Source of the DNA: Weissella cibaria
GTDB taxonomy: Bacteria; Bacillota; Bacilli; Lactobacillales; Lactobacillaceae
NCBI RefSeq assembly: GCF_004521965.1
Contig: NZ_SDGK01000016.1
Span: forward strand, 1 to 62,427
Direction: 5' to 3'
DNA length: 62,427 nt
This document shows, piece after piece, positions 15,203 to 23,703 of this stretch. Below the pieces are notes generated by a model. The model did not search any database and was not told the DNA's origin. It worked only from the letters and a program-made list of their open reading frames with translations. Within the stretch, counting starts at the first letter, position 1; each line of letters starts with the position of its first letter. The position numbers and the translations under genes are program-made.

Positions 15203-16597
15203 TTAATTAATTTTTACTTGTGGGTTCAATAGACCCATTGGATCCAATAAGGCTTTGATTTGGTGTTGCAAATAATCCGTCTCGCCGAGTTCATAATTGT
15301 TCCACTGATTCTTCTGCAAACCAACCGCGTGTTCACCTGAAATCGTCCCACCACGGCGAATCGTTTCCTTGAACATATCGCTAATTGCTTCCGCTACACC
15401 AGCTGGTGGCTCGGTCACATTTTGGTCCCAAACGATTGATGGGTGGACGTTACCATCGCCAGCGTGACCAGCAACGTACAGTTCAAGGCCGTACTTCTCG
15501 CCAAGCGATGTGATGTAATCCATCATGCCGGCCATCTGTGACAACGGCAAGGCCATGTCTTCCATGACGTGGTTCTTATCCTTAAAAATAGCTGGCAACA
15601 TATCCTGGCGTAACTTAAGCAATGCCGCCGCTTTCTCAGGATCATCCGTTACCTGAACGTCAAAAGCACCATTCGCCGTCAACGTTTGCTCACTAATGTT
15701 GAGAATTTCAGGTGTTGAAAAATCCAGCTTAAAAATCAGCATCGTCGCATGTTTGTCAGCGTAGTGCGTGCCTTCAAAACGGTCCAAAGCAGCCACAGTC
15801 GCCGCGTCGAGCGCTTCCAGCATGGTTGGGTAGACACCTGAACGACGCAAGGCCCCAGTTCCCTTGGCCAAATCGGCCATATTCTTAAAGAACGCAATCC
15901 CAGTTAAGGGCGTCCCCACTGGGATTGGACTCAGCTTGACGGTGATTTCAACAATCACACCTAACGTTCCTTCCGAACCAACAAACAACTGTGTCAAATC
16001 ATAACCAAACGCCTGCTTCAGCGTACGGCCACCTAACGTCACTAAACGACCATCCGCAAGCACAACCTTCACACCAAGAATATTATCCTTGGTCACGCCA
16101 TAACGCACAGAACTCATACCACCAGCGTTTGTTGACACATTACCACCAATACTACTGATATTCTTTGAGCCTGGGTCAGGCGCGTAGAAGAAGCCAACTT
16201 CACGCGCAGCTTTATCCAAATCCTTGTTAATTACTCCCGGCTCAACAACTGCCACAGAGTCATCGGGATTCACTTCCAAAATGTGGTTCATACGATCAAG
16301 CGACAAAATCACCGCACCCGACCGGCCTCGTGAGCCGGATACCACACTGGTACCCGTTGCCTTGGTAATCACCGTCAAGTGGTACTGACGGGCTACGGCT
16401 AACACCGCTTGCACATCTGCAATCGTAGCCGCTTCAATGACGGCGAGTGGTAGGATTACTTGGTCAACCACTGAATATTGATCATCACTATACTTATACA
16501 ATGTGTCTTGATCAGTTAAGACATCACCAGTTGCGACCTGCGCTTGCAAGGCCGCAATAATATCCTGGTTCGAGAACGCTGCAAAATTAATCGACAT
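15203..16597 (-). CDS. glcD: FAD-linked oxidase, GlcD / D-lactate dehydrogenase type
   Basis: 464-aa flavoprotein of the PCMH/VAO family: FAD-binding PCMH domain (about 35-215; TGTSVVSGSRGR, VEPGVINKDLDKAAREVGFFYAPDPGS, GGNVSTNAGG, GSEGTLGVIVEITVKL) and C-terminal FAD oxidase domain (AGHAGDGNVHPSIV, GGTISGEHAVGLQK). Oxidises a D-2-hydroxyacid such as D-lactate or glycolate; the natural substrate cannot be read from sequence. Start ATG 16597. Single-gene unit. Confidence 0.88.
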   Translation of the reverse strand: MSINFAAFSNQDIIAALQAQVATGDVLTDQDTLYKYSDDQYSVVDQVILPLAVIEAATIADVQAVLAVARQYHLTVITKATGTSVVSGSRGRSGAVILSLDRMNHILEVNPDDSVAVVEPGVINKDLDKAAREVGFFYAPDPGSKNISSIGGNVSTNAGGMSSVRYGVTKDNILGVKVVLADGRLVTLGGRTLKQAFGYDLTQLFVGSEGTLGVIVEITVKLSPIPVGTPLTGIAFFKNMADLAKGTGALRRSGVYPTMLEALDAATVAALDRFEGTHYADKHATMLIFKLDFSTPEILNISEQTLTANGAFDVQVTDDPEKAAALLKLRQDMLPAIFKDKNHVMEDMALPLSQMAGMMDYITSLGEKYGLELYVAGHAGDGNVHPSIVWDQNVTEPPAGVAEAISDMFKETIRRGGTISGEHAVGLQKNQWNNYELGETDYLQHQIKALLDPMGLLNPQVKIN

Positions 16598-16786
16598 CAC
16601 TTCGACCTTCCGTTTCTCAGCTAGTGTGTATGTTATGCTTACATCTTAACTCGCTTACTAAAAATAAACACAAAAGTCCGGTATTGTGGTGAAAGCTAAA
16701 TTCATTCTCCAGAATACAAAATTTATCACAGTTAAAATGGTGGTACTTTATTATCTTTAATGTTTGCCCAAACCCTTTTGGCCAGA

Positions 16787-16939
16787 ATGGTAGTAACTTG
16801 CGAAAATTGTGGTAGTGAATTCAATACTAACGATTTGAACCTAGTTTTAGCCTGGGAAGACGATAACAACGAGTTCCCGTACTGGACGTATCCAGACTGT
16901 GAATACAACAATTTTGTTTACGATTTGGGTGATAACTAA
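16787..16939 (+). CDS. small cysteine-containing protein (degenerate zinc-ribbon)
   Basis: 50-aa frame on the strand opposite to its neighbours: starts MVVTCENCGSEF and ends TYPDCEYNNFVYDLGDN. A C-x2-C knuckle near the N-terminus and a C-terminal YPDCE where a zinc ribbon would usually have C-x2-C, so one ligand is missing. An in-frame ATG at 16760 would add 9 residues; neither start has a good ribosome site. A strong terminator follows 3 bases after the stop, which supports a real transcript. Function unknown. Confidence 0.45.
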   Translation: MVVTCENCGSEFNTNDLNLVLAWEDDNNEFPYWTYPDCEYNNFVYDLGDN

Positions 16940-16942
16940 CAT

Positions 16943-16988
16943 AAAAACGTCTATCACGCGATATGAAAATCGTATGATAGACGTTTTT
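16943..16988. terminator. bidirectional terminator
   Basis: AAAAACGTCTATCACGCGAT pairs with ATCGTATGATAGACGTTTTT. It ends the small zinc-ribbon frame on plus and pyruvate oxidase on minus. Confidence 0.88.
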
Positions 16989-17022
16989 GTTTATGTCAGT
17001 ATGCCGTTATTCACGATCTCAA

Positions 17023-18822
17023 TTAAAAGCCACCGTTTTCAACATTCGCATCCCCAACCACAACATCATTGGCAACCAAGAAGTCGCGCAATGGTTGTAA
17101 GTCTTCTGCTTCAAAGCGGGTCTTGAAGGCTACGATTTGTTCTGCCGTGTTCGTCATTGGATCCAATTGCAAAGCTTCGGTTGGAATTGGGCGATCGCCA
17201 CTAATACGTGCATCAATCAATACAGGTTCCGTCTTACCAAGCGCGACAGCCTGATCAAAGACGTCAGCCAACTCAGAAATCTTCGTTACCCGGAAACCTT
17301 GCATGCCAACTGCTTCAGCCACCTTTGAGAAATCGATATCATTAAACTCAATACCAATGTAACCCTTGTTCGTATCCTCTTGCTCATCCTTGATGAAACC
17401 AAATTGGTTATTTGAGAAGACCACGTTAATCACAGGCAACTTGTATTGCACTTGGGTCACCAAGTCCTGCATAACCATTGCTGCACCACCATCACCACTC
17501 AAACTCCAAACTTGCTTATCAGCGTTATTTAGACGGGCAGCAATCGCACCGGGAATCCCAACACCCATTGTTGCGAACAAGTTCGACGTAAAGTGACGAT
17601 TCGTATCAGCCAAGTGTAAGTGACGGTTTGACGTTTGGTTCACATCACCAACATCCAATGAGAAGATAGCATCATCCGTCTTAACACGGTTAATTTGGTT
17701 ATAGACTTGATACACCTGTAGGTCACCTTCAGTCTTGGTTTCCAACTTGTTCAAGTAAGCGCGCCAGTTAACCACGTTTTGCGCGTTAGCCTTGTACCAA
17801 CCCGTTTCAGCACGTTCTGGCAAGACGTCAAGCAACGCTGCCAGGGCCGCCTTCGCGTCAGCCAAGAGGGCCACGTCAGCCTTGTGGCGCTTACCTAACT
17901 TAGCCGGATCAATATCAATTTGCATAAAGTGCTTCGTATTCTTGAATGAATTAGCGACTTCCGCAAATGGGAAATTGCTACCAACGAAGAGTACAGTATC
18001 CGCATTTGCCAATGCTTCCGTACCTGGCTTTTGGGCGACTCGCAACGTCGAACCCAAGTACAATGGGAAATCATCTGGCACGATTGCCTTAGCTGGATAA
18101 GTACTAATCAACGGAATCTTGAATTTATTTGAAATGTCTTGCAGTGTTTGACCAGCGCCACGCGTCCCAATCCCGAAGTAAATAACCGGACGCTCAGCTT
18201 GTTCGAGTAACGTCGCAATTTGCTTTACCTTATCAGGATCTGGTTGTGGCAGTAATGGCTGTTGATAGCTGTTAGCTGACGCATACCAAGATTCAGCCGG
18301 GATATCCTGCCATGGCAAATCAACTGGGATTTGAACAACAGCCACACCATGTTGGGCATACGCTCGGCGAATTGCTTCGTCAATCAGGTGTGGCAATGAT
18401 TGTGCTGTCACCGCCGTCACGTTGTAAACCGAGACGTCCGCGTAAATTGGATTTTCATTCATTTCTTGGAATGTATCCATGTTCATACCCGACGTGCCAA
18501 ACTGACCAATCAGTGCCAACACTGGCACGTGATCTTCACGCGCATCATACAAACCATTGAGCAAGTGGGTTCCTCCAGGGCCAGCTGACCCAAACGCTAC
18601 CCCAATCTTACCAGTCAACTTCGCATCCGCAGCTGCCGCCATCGCGCCAACCTCTTCGTGACGGACTTGAATGTATTGAATATTGTCCTTTTCAGCTAGT
18701 AACGCATCCATCGTTGAGTTGAACGAACCACCAGGAATCCCGTATAGGTGATCAACACCCCAGGCTTCCAATACCTTAACCATTGCGATTCCTGCTGGAA
18801 TCATCTCTGCTTGTTCTGACAT
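17023..18822 (-). CDS. pox: pyruvate oxidase
   Basis: 599-aa thiamine-diphosphate flavoenzyme: N-terminal Pyr domain with catalytic Glu context QVRHEEVGAMAAAADAKLTG, central FAD domain (IYFGIGTRGAGQ), PP domain with the ThDP motif GDGGAAMVMQDLVTQ followed by NVVFSNNQFGFIKDEQED. Converts pyruvate, phosphate and O2 to acetyl phosphate, CO2 and H2O2 in aerobically grown lactic acid bacteria. ATG 18822 follows GGGGAGG; an upstream TTG is unlikely. A 40-bp palindrome with a cre-like core overlaps its promoter, suggesting carbon-catabolite control. Confidence 0.93.
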   Translation of the reverse strand: MSEQAEMIPAGIAMVKVLEAWGVDHLYGIPGGSFNSTMDALLAEKDNIQYIQVRHEEVGAMAAAADAKLTGKIGVAFGSAGPGGTHLLNGLYDAREDHVPVLALIGQFGTSGMNMDTFQEMNENPIYADVSVYNVTAVTAQSLPHLIDEAIRRAYAQHGVAVVQIPVDLPWQDIPAESWYASANSYQQPLLPQPDPDKVKQIATLLEQAERPVIYFGIGTRGAGQTLQDISNKFKIPLISTYPAKAIVPDDFPLYLGSTLRVAQKPGTEALANADTVLFVGSNFPFAEVANSFKNTKHFMQIDIDPAKLGKRHKADVALLADAKAALAALLDVLPERAETGWYKANAQNVVNWRAYLNKLETKTEGDLQVYQVYNQINRVKTDDAIFSLDVGDVNQTSNRHLHLADTNRHFTSNLFATMGVGIPGAIAARLNNADKQVWSLSGDGGAAMVMQDLVTQVQYKLPVINVVFSNNQFGFIKDEQEDTNKGYIGIEFNDIDFSKVAEAVGMQGFRVTKISELADVFDQAVALGKTEPVLIDARISGDRPIPTEALQLDPMTNTAEQIVAFKTRFEAEDLQPLRDFLVANDVVVGDANVENGGF

Positions 18823-18855
18823 GTTATGCCTCCCCAAAATAGCAAAACCAAAAAC

Positions 18856-18895
18856 ACTATTAAATTGTAAGCGCTTTCGCTTACAACTTAATAGT
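18856..18895. promoter_or_regulatory. 40-bp palindrome with cre-like core at pox promoter
   Basis: Core arms TTGTAAGCG / CGCTTACAA around CTTT, extended outward by ACTATTAA / TTAATAGT with one mismatch. The core resembles the CcpA site (TGTAAGCG). On the minus strand TTGTAT-n16-TACTAT places the -10 box (18891-18896) at its upstream edge, so a bound protein would block initiation. Confidence 0.6.
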
Positions 18896-18939
18896 ACGCT
18901 CTTTGTTTACAAATACAAGTGACAATTTTATGTAAACTG

Positions 18940-19404
18940 TCAAAAAAGCCACACCCTAACATTTTTAATCACATGTTGGTGTGTGGCTTTGTTAGCAATC
19001 AACGGCCCAAATTGTTTCATCAGACGTCGACGCGTCATCCGTACCATCTGAGGCAAATTCGGCCCGAATGTTTTTGGCCTCCCGAATAAGTTTAATGAGC
19101 AGTCCGCCATCCCCAATCGGACATTGTATGTCGTCGCATTTTTCTGAACCCGTTCGTCATTTAAAAATGCCCACATGACATCCTTTGCTTCCCCACGCAT
19201 CACAACCTTTCCGAACTTGTGATCCAAAGCAAATTCCAATTAATCTTTCGAGTGAATGATTGGGTTGCCAGCGTCATCCAAAACAACGTTGTCAAGTAAC
19301 AACATATTTTTACCATATGCAAATCCGATTCCTGAAACAGCCAGACCGCTTAAATTCGGCTGATGTTGCACTTGCTTCAATTTTTCTAACTCAGTTGATG
19401 TCAT
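18940..19404 (-). pseudogene. hypothetical protein gene with in-frame TAA
   Basis: One frame read from ATG 19404 (after GAGGAGG) gives MTSTELEKLKQV, GIGFAYGKNMLLLDNVVL and IIHSKD, then TAA (19240-19242), then directly LEFALDHKFGKVV, RRRLMKQFGPLI to a TGA at 18940. The two halves abut in one frame, so a single about 150-aa protein appears split by a nonsense codon. The last 15 codons are the terminator hairpin itself, suggesting the original stop was also lost. Family not recognised. Confidence 0.6.
18942..18990 (-). terminator. terminator overlapping the end of the broken gene
   Basis: AAAGCCACACACCAACAT pairs with ATGTTAGGGTGTGGCTTT on the minus strand, followed by T6. Confidence 0.8.
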
Positions 19405-19482
19405 TAGACCGTCCTCCTCTAGTTTCACGGTTGTTTACCGTCATTATACCGAGAGCCGGTCCAAAACCCGGCATCCAAACTT

Positions 19483-21348
19483 TTAGTCAGCTAGGGCCAA
19501 GGCCATGTTGAGCATCGTTGTGACACCTGGGTTGGCCTCCACCCGCACATTCAATTCAGGATCCTGGCGAATGACTTCGTAAGCTTCCCAGACCGTATGG
19601 TGATGCGAACCATTCATCACCACAATCTTCAAATCATACTTATCGTTCCACAGTATGTCATTGACTTTGCCTTCACCAATCTTTGAGGTATCAATCCAGT
19701 CAACTGCCGCACCATATTCTTCGATACGGCGCTTAGCCATTCCGGCTGACTGACCAAACCAGGAAACAATCATCACCCGTTTACCAGCTAAGCGGTCATC
19801 AGTATCATGTGTCTCCGGCTCAGCCGGCTCATCTTTTACTTTAGTTGCTGATTCATCAATCGCTCGAAGGCTCCGCAAGATGACCACCACATTCGTATCT
19901 GACCGCACCTTAGCTGAATAAATAACGTGCTCAGCAATTGTGGTCGTATCAATGCCATTATAGTCAATCTGGTCATCAAAACTGCTATACGTCACATCAT
20001 TCAGAGTCACAAAATCCCAATAGCCGTCATTTTGAACAAATTGCCCCTGCACCTGCTGCCAAAGTGATTTTTCATCATTGGTTAACGTGTTGTACTTATC
20101 AACCAAGCGATCAAGCCGGACATAATCAGTAGCCGTATCCGCTGATAAGTTTGTGATGAGTAAGTCCATCATCTCCCGGTTTGTCAACGCGAACGGGGTG
20201 ACAGCAACCGGTGCTGGTTCCCTTGGCATTGGTTCACTTACGGGTTCAACTGGTTCGGTTACCGGTGTCGCCGGCACACCTGGTTGCAGCGTTGCGATTT
20301 TCTCGGCCAAGACATTCATAATGGTCACCGCATTGGTATCATTAAACAGCCCCGTTGCTATCATCGTTGGTTGTGGTTGGGTAACAGCAGTCTGTGCTAA
20401 TTCACCGTGTAACCGGTCGTTTTCCTGTTGTGCTTGCGCTAAATCAGCTTGCAACGCTTGTTGACTAGCTGCCAATTCACTCACTTGCTGACGGAGTTGT
20501 TCATTCTCGCGGCGGTTATTGTCTTGCTCACCATCAGCAATTTCAAATTCATCGAGACGCTTTTTATAGGTCATCAACATGTTGTTGGCAGCGTCAAGTT
20601 CAATCGTTTGCTGTTCAAGTTGGGCCTGTAGCATCGTTTGGTCGTCTGTTGTTGCGCTTACTGCTGTCTCGATGTTTGCCAGGTCTTGGTGAAGACTATC
20701 CACTTCGTTTTCAGCAGCGACAGCCCGGACCATGTTGGTTTGCGCTTCCTTCTTTAAGGTTTTGTTGGCCTTATTTAATCGTTTGATTTCGCTTTGAAAA
20801 TCCGTCACTGTGGTATCCGGCTGGGTGTCCTGGGCAACCGCCATGTCAGCCAGCCGGCGCTTCAACGGTTTAACTAGATGGCGCGGAGAGGTCCCCTTAT
20901 CATCTGGTCTGAGTTCGAAATAATCTTCGAGTTGCATCGCGTCGTCAATCTGTAGCAACGCCTGCAGATCAGCATACGAACGCGTCCCTTTCACCATCAT
21001 TGACACCGCGGTGGCGAAATCTTCATATGCAATCATGATATCGCCACGCTCAACGTGTGTCAGCATGTAATGGCCGAGATGAGGCTTCACTTCGTAATCG
21101 GTCAGTGTCAGTGGTTTTTCCTCATCCGAATAGGCATCTACGATGGTTTCTTGCAGTTGTTGCAAGACAATCGCTGCTTTCGTATGGACCACACTTTTCT
21201 GAGTCACCGATCGTCCCATCAGTTCCTGCAAGTTTAATAACTTGTGTTGGATTGTTTGTGCAAGTGGTGTCGTCGTTTTAGTCGTCCGGGGCACTTGTGT
21301 TTGTTGCTGTAATAAATGTTTCAGTTGTTTCTTATTAACCTTTGCCAT
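19483..21348 (-). CDS. coiled-coil protein with C-terminal DUF2325-like domain
   Basis: 621 aa from ATG 21348 (GAGGG upstream). N-terminal basic segment (AKVNKKQLKHLLQQQ), a folded region to about 200, a long coiled coil (about 205-360, Glu/Gln/Leu rich), a Pro/Glu linker, then a C-terminal Rossmann-like domain: KRVMIVSWFGQSAGMAKRRI, AAVDWIDTSKI, LKIVVMNGSHHHTVWEAYEV. The last part resembles DUF2325 (glycine-rich start, Ser-His near the end), but this is a visual match only. Not membrane-bound. Function unknown. Possibly expressed from a promoter with TAGAAT near 21416. Confidence 0.65.
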   Translation of the reverse strand: MAKVNKKQLKHLLQQQTQVPRTTKTTTPLAQTIQHKLLNLQELMGRSVTQKSVVHTKAAIVLQQLQETIVDAYSDEEKPLTLTDYEVKPHLGHYMLTHVERGDIMIAYEDFATAVSMMVKGTRSYADLQALLQIDDAMQLEDYFELRPDDKGTSPRHLVKPLKRRLADMAVAQDTQPDTTVTDFQSEIKRLNKANKTLKKEAQTNMVRAVAAENEVDSLHQDLANIETAVSATTDDQTMLQAQLEQQTIELDAANNMLMTYKKRLDEFEIADGEQDNNRRENEQLRQQVSELAASQQALQADLAQAQQENDRLHGELAQTAVTQPQPTMIATGLFNDTNAVTIMNVLAEKIATLQPGVPATPVTEPVEPVSEPMPREPAPVAVTPFALTNREMMDLLITNLSADTATDYVRLDRLVDKYNTLTNDEKSLWQQVQGQFVQNDGYWDFVTLNDVTYSSFDDQIDYNGIDTTTIAEHVIYSAKVRSDTNVVVILRSLRAIDESATKVKDEPAEPETHDTDDRLAGKRVMIVSWFGQSAGMAKRRIEEYGAAVDWIDTSKIGEGKVNDILWNDKYDLKIVVMNGSHHHTVWEAYEVIRQDPELNVRVEANPGVTTMLNMALALAD

Positions 21349-21471
21349 CTCAATACCCTCAAATCTCATTATTCTCTTGCGGTGTTGGTAGACACCATGT
21401 GTGAAAATCACCATTCTAGCATAGCACGCCGCCCCAGTGTTTGGCAGAAGTTGCGTCTTTGGGTACATACC

Positions 21472-21604
21472 AAAAAGACCACATTACCGGCCTCACTGTG
21501 CACGGTGATGTGGTCATCCCAAATAACGGTTCAATATCATGCCGCTTGAGAAAAGTCAGTTGGCAAAGCGACACAATTTGACGGCATGTTTTGAACCCGT
21601 TATC
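21472..21604 (-). ncRNA. candidate small RNA with terminator
   Basis: Minus strand: TATACT (21605-21610) as -10, then a hairpin whose outer arms are ATAACGG..TTCAA..CATGCCG pairing between 21523-21543 and 21582-21603, then a GC-rich terminator GACCACATCACCG / CGGTAATGTGGTC (21477-21515) with T5. No open frame fits. About 130 nt. It may be an independent RNA or an attenuator ahead of the coiled-coil gene 125 bases downstream; I do not recognise an Rfam family. Confidence 0.45.
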
Positions 21605-21827
21605 AGTATAGTCCTTTCTATACTAGTTAACACAAATGTCTGGAATACATTGTCGTTGCACTGACCAATACCTAAATTGCGGAACTTTGCCGTAACCGCA
21701 TGAATTCGGCGTACACTTACTTAGTGGTTTCCGCATCGTGTCACACATTCTGTAATCTCAACAATCACAATATTCTTGATGCGAAAACGCACCGGGCCTA
21801 CGCAACTGCGCGATTCCGGGCTTTTAG

Positions 21828-22073
21828 TTAATTATCTTGTGTCAATTGTGCCAGTTTCTTTTCTAGCGTTGTGACCAACGTCAACAATTCAGCCTGTTGA
21901 CTAAGCAACAACGCATTTTGCGTCTCTAAGTAGTCAAAGCGCAATGCATCACGATGTTCCAACAACCGCCCTCGATTTGATTTCAAATCCAGTTCAGCCG
22001 CCATTTCATCGCGGTCTTTCTCTAAGTCAGCAAGTCGATTTTCAAGATTTTTTCAATCGTTCTGCCTAGTCAT
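21828..22073 (-). pseudogene. small coiled-coil protein gene with early TGA
   Basis: ATG 22073 follows AGAAGGGG and reads MTRQND, then TGA (22053-22055), then in the same frame KNLENRLADLEKDRDEMAAEL and on through LEHRDALRFDY, LLTLVTTLEKKLAQLTQDN to TAA at 21828. The heptad-rich frame of about 75 codons beyond the stop is clearly protein-like, so the stop is probably a point mutation; re-initiation is possible at MAAELD. Function unknown. Forms a cluster of small genes with the one at 22107. Confidence 0.55.
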
Positions 22074-22106
22074 ATCGCTATCATCCCCTTCTAACGATAG
22101 CAACCC

Positions 22107-22367
22107 TTATTTAACTGAGAGCCCTGTTTCACGCGCTAGTTGGTGAATCGTCGTATCATCAACGTGCAATTGTTGTCGAATGGTCGCGTATGACACGTGG
22201 TCACGTTGCGTCAACAATTGGGTATACCGTTCAACTAATTGGGCGTGGTACGCTCCTTTGTTCATCCCTTGTGATTCGATAACAGGTGCTGTGTCAATCC
22301 CAGTTGACTTTGTGAACCCGTAATGGATGTTACCAATTCCTGTGCTTGATGCATCAAAGTTTGCCAT
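22107..22367 (-). CDS. hypothetical protein, 86 aa
   Basis: Starts MANFDASSTGIGNIHYGFT after GAGGGA, ends IRQQLHVDDTTIHQLARETGLSVK. The C-terminal third looks like a short helix-turn-helix (YATIRQQLHVDDTTIHQLARE), so a DNA-binding role is possible. Divergent from the XRE regulator at 22682 across a 314-bp gap. Not recognised. Confidence 0.6.
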   Translation of the reverse strand: MANFDASSTGIGNIHYGFTKSTGIDTAPVIESQGMNKGAYHAQLVERYTQLLTQRDHVSYATIRQQLHVDDTTIHQLARETGLSVK

Positions 22368-22681
22368 ATTAAATCCCTCTATGCACACATCGAAACGTGC
22401 TGCTTAATACTTTCTGTCAACCAACATTTCAAAAAAGAAAAGTCACGTTCTCAACCTACCACTGCTGAAAAGCATGACTTTATTGACTAACATTTTTAAC
22501 CGGGCGATAACACTTTTAATCTCCCTCACATTATTCTAATACTTTTTGTAAGTAAAAGTGCAAAAGTCCGAAAAAATGGTGCTATTCGCTTAATCACTGT
22601 ATTATCATTTGACGGATCCACCGCTAATGGGGTTCAATAGAAGTATCACATAGTCGCATTCGGCTAGAAAGAAGCTTTCAT
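22368..22681. promoter_or_regulatory. divergent intergenic region with dyads
   Basis: Contains AAAGTCA / TGACTTT around 22439-22483, a tight dyad ACTTTT-n7-AAAAGT (22541-22559), and CACTTTT at 22511-22517 inverted against AAAAGTG at 22554-22560. These are candidate operators for the adjacent XRE regulator. CAAAAGTCCG at 22561 is also present at 16671. No gene seen. Confidence 0.35.
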
Positions 22682-23047
22682 ATGGCAGCATTCAAACCCA
22701 TTACTTTTAGTCGCATTAAAGAAATTGCAGATGAACAAGGCTATTCCCTTCGAACCATTAATAATGTGGCCGAATTAGGCACAAACACCATTTACGGTTG
22801 GAAGTTTAAAGAGCCGACCATCGCTCACGTTGAGGCCGTTGCGAACGTACTAAGCGTTTCAGTTAATTACTTGCTTGGCTACACCGACAGCCGTGACAAC
22901 AGTGTTGAGACCTTACCCCTCGAATTTACTGAAATTGATACCGACATGGAAGAAATCGTTGCCTTGATCGAGTCGGCCGGTTTATCAAAGTTGCAACTGC
23001 AAACCTTGAAGCGGCTCATTCAAAAAGATTTAACACAATTTGACTAA
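22682..23047 (+). CDS. XRE-family transcriptional regulator
   Basis: 121 aa. N-terminal Cro/C1 helix-turn-helix (about 8-66): FSRIKEIADEQGYSLRTINNVAELGTNTIYGW and PTIAHVEAVANVLSVSVNYLLGY, a classic XRE fold ending in the LLGY signature. A short acidic linker leads to a C-terminal helical segment (EEIVALIESAGLSKLQLQTLKRLIQ) probably for dimerisation. ATG 22682 with AGAAAG upstream. One of few plus-strand genes here; likely autoregulates through dyads in the upstream gap. Target genes unknown. Confidence 0.85.
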   Translation: MAAFKPITFSRIKEIADEQGYSLRTINNVAELGTNTIYGWKFKEPTIAHVEAVANVLSVSVNYLLGYTDSRDNSVETLPLEFTEIDTDMEEIVALIESAGLSKLQLQTLKRLIQKDLTQFD

Positions 23048-23081
23048 CAAAACCGCGTACCAAATGAGTACGCGGTTTTCA
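23048..23081. terminator. bidirectional terminator
   Basis: AAAACCGCGTAC and GTACGCGGTTTT around a short loop, between two convergent genes. Confidence 0.85.
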
Positions 23082-23087
23082 TTATGA

Positions 23088-23420
23088 TTAGAATTGCGCG
23101 GCAGACCCATAATCCGAGCGATAAGTACCGTTTACGCCAGCCAGTTTACCAATTTCACGTAATTGCGCCACATACGGTGCAGCGCCATCCGGTAAGGTAA
23201 AGGTGCGGTTGAAAACGCTAGAATCAATATAGGCCACTAAGCGGTTCGCCCACCGTCGGGCATCCTCGCCGTGTTCCATACGGGTTGCCACACGTTGGGC
23301 CACCAGCAAAAGTTCATTAATCACATCAGCTTCGTTCAACACCTCCTGCAGTCCCATCACTGCATCTAGAACCTCGGCCCGTTCAAGCCGATCAATACGT
23401 CGTTGCTTATTAAAAAACAT
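23088..23420 (-). CDS. hypothetical protein, 110 aa
   Basis: All-helical looking: FFNKQRRIDRLERAEVLDAVMGL, then NEADVINELLLVAQRVATRM, then a Gly-rich C-terminus GVNGTYRSDYGSAAQF. No signal peptide or membrane helix. The size and helix content recall small immunity-type proteins, but no motif supports that. Start ATG 23420 follows GGGGG. Family unknown. Confidence 0.6.
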   Translation of the reverse strand: MFFNKQRRIDRLERAEVLDAVMGLQEVLNEADVINELLLVAQRVATRMEHGEDARRWANRLVAYIDSSVFNRTFTLPDGAAPYVAQLREIGKLAGVNGTYRSDYGSAAQF

Positions 23421-23511
23421 CGTACTACCCCCTTACGGATAGTCTAGCACTTTTTCAGGTGTTGAAAAGCTGATATTTTGATAATTAAATTCACGCTTGC
23501 TATTATGCCCA

Positions 23512-23703
23512 TTTGGCGTTAAAGTTATGCCACGTTAATATTTCAGCGCCGACTGGAGCTTGTCGTTAAACAGCTCAGAGGGTTTTACGGGATACAACCG
23601 CCTCTAAAAAAACAAACCGGCCGGTGTCATTTTTGCACCAGTCGCATGTCGCATGCGCCCACGTTACCGAATCGGTGGGTTTTCAACAATCGGAGGAACA
23701 CCT
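23512..23703 (+). promoter_or_regulatory. promoter and structured leader of the PnuC-type gene
   Basis: TTGGCG (about 23514-23519), 17-base spacer, TAATAT gives a promoter and an about 155-nt untranslated leader. The leader holds consecutive hairpins: GAGCT / AGCTC (23560s), AGAGG-GTT / AAC-CG-CCTCT (about 23576-23606), a GGTG / CACC hairpin (23620s), and CCCAC..CGGTGGG just before TTTTC and the GGAGG. This looks like a riboswitch or attenuator; I cannot name a class. Confidence 0.4.

Noticed and set aside
21472-21610. 6S RNA
   Set aside because: Too short, and the large central bubble of 6S RNA is not evident.
22053-22055. TGA recoding to Trp or selenocysteine
   Set aside because: TGA ends several intact genes, and no SECIS-like structure or recoding machinery is seen; mutation is simpler.
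23088-23420. Bacteriocin immunity protein
   Set aside because: Only size and helix content fit; no bacteriocin gene or conserved motif nearby.
23560-23620. Tetrahydrofolate riboswitch in the pnuC leader
   Set aside because: GTCGTTAAA and ACGGGATAC recall it, but the rest of the consensus and its closing stem are missing.
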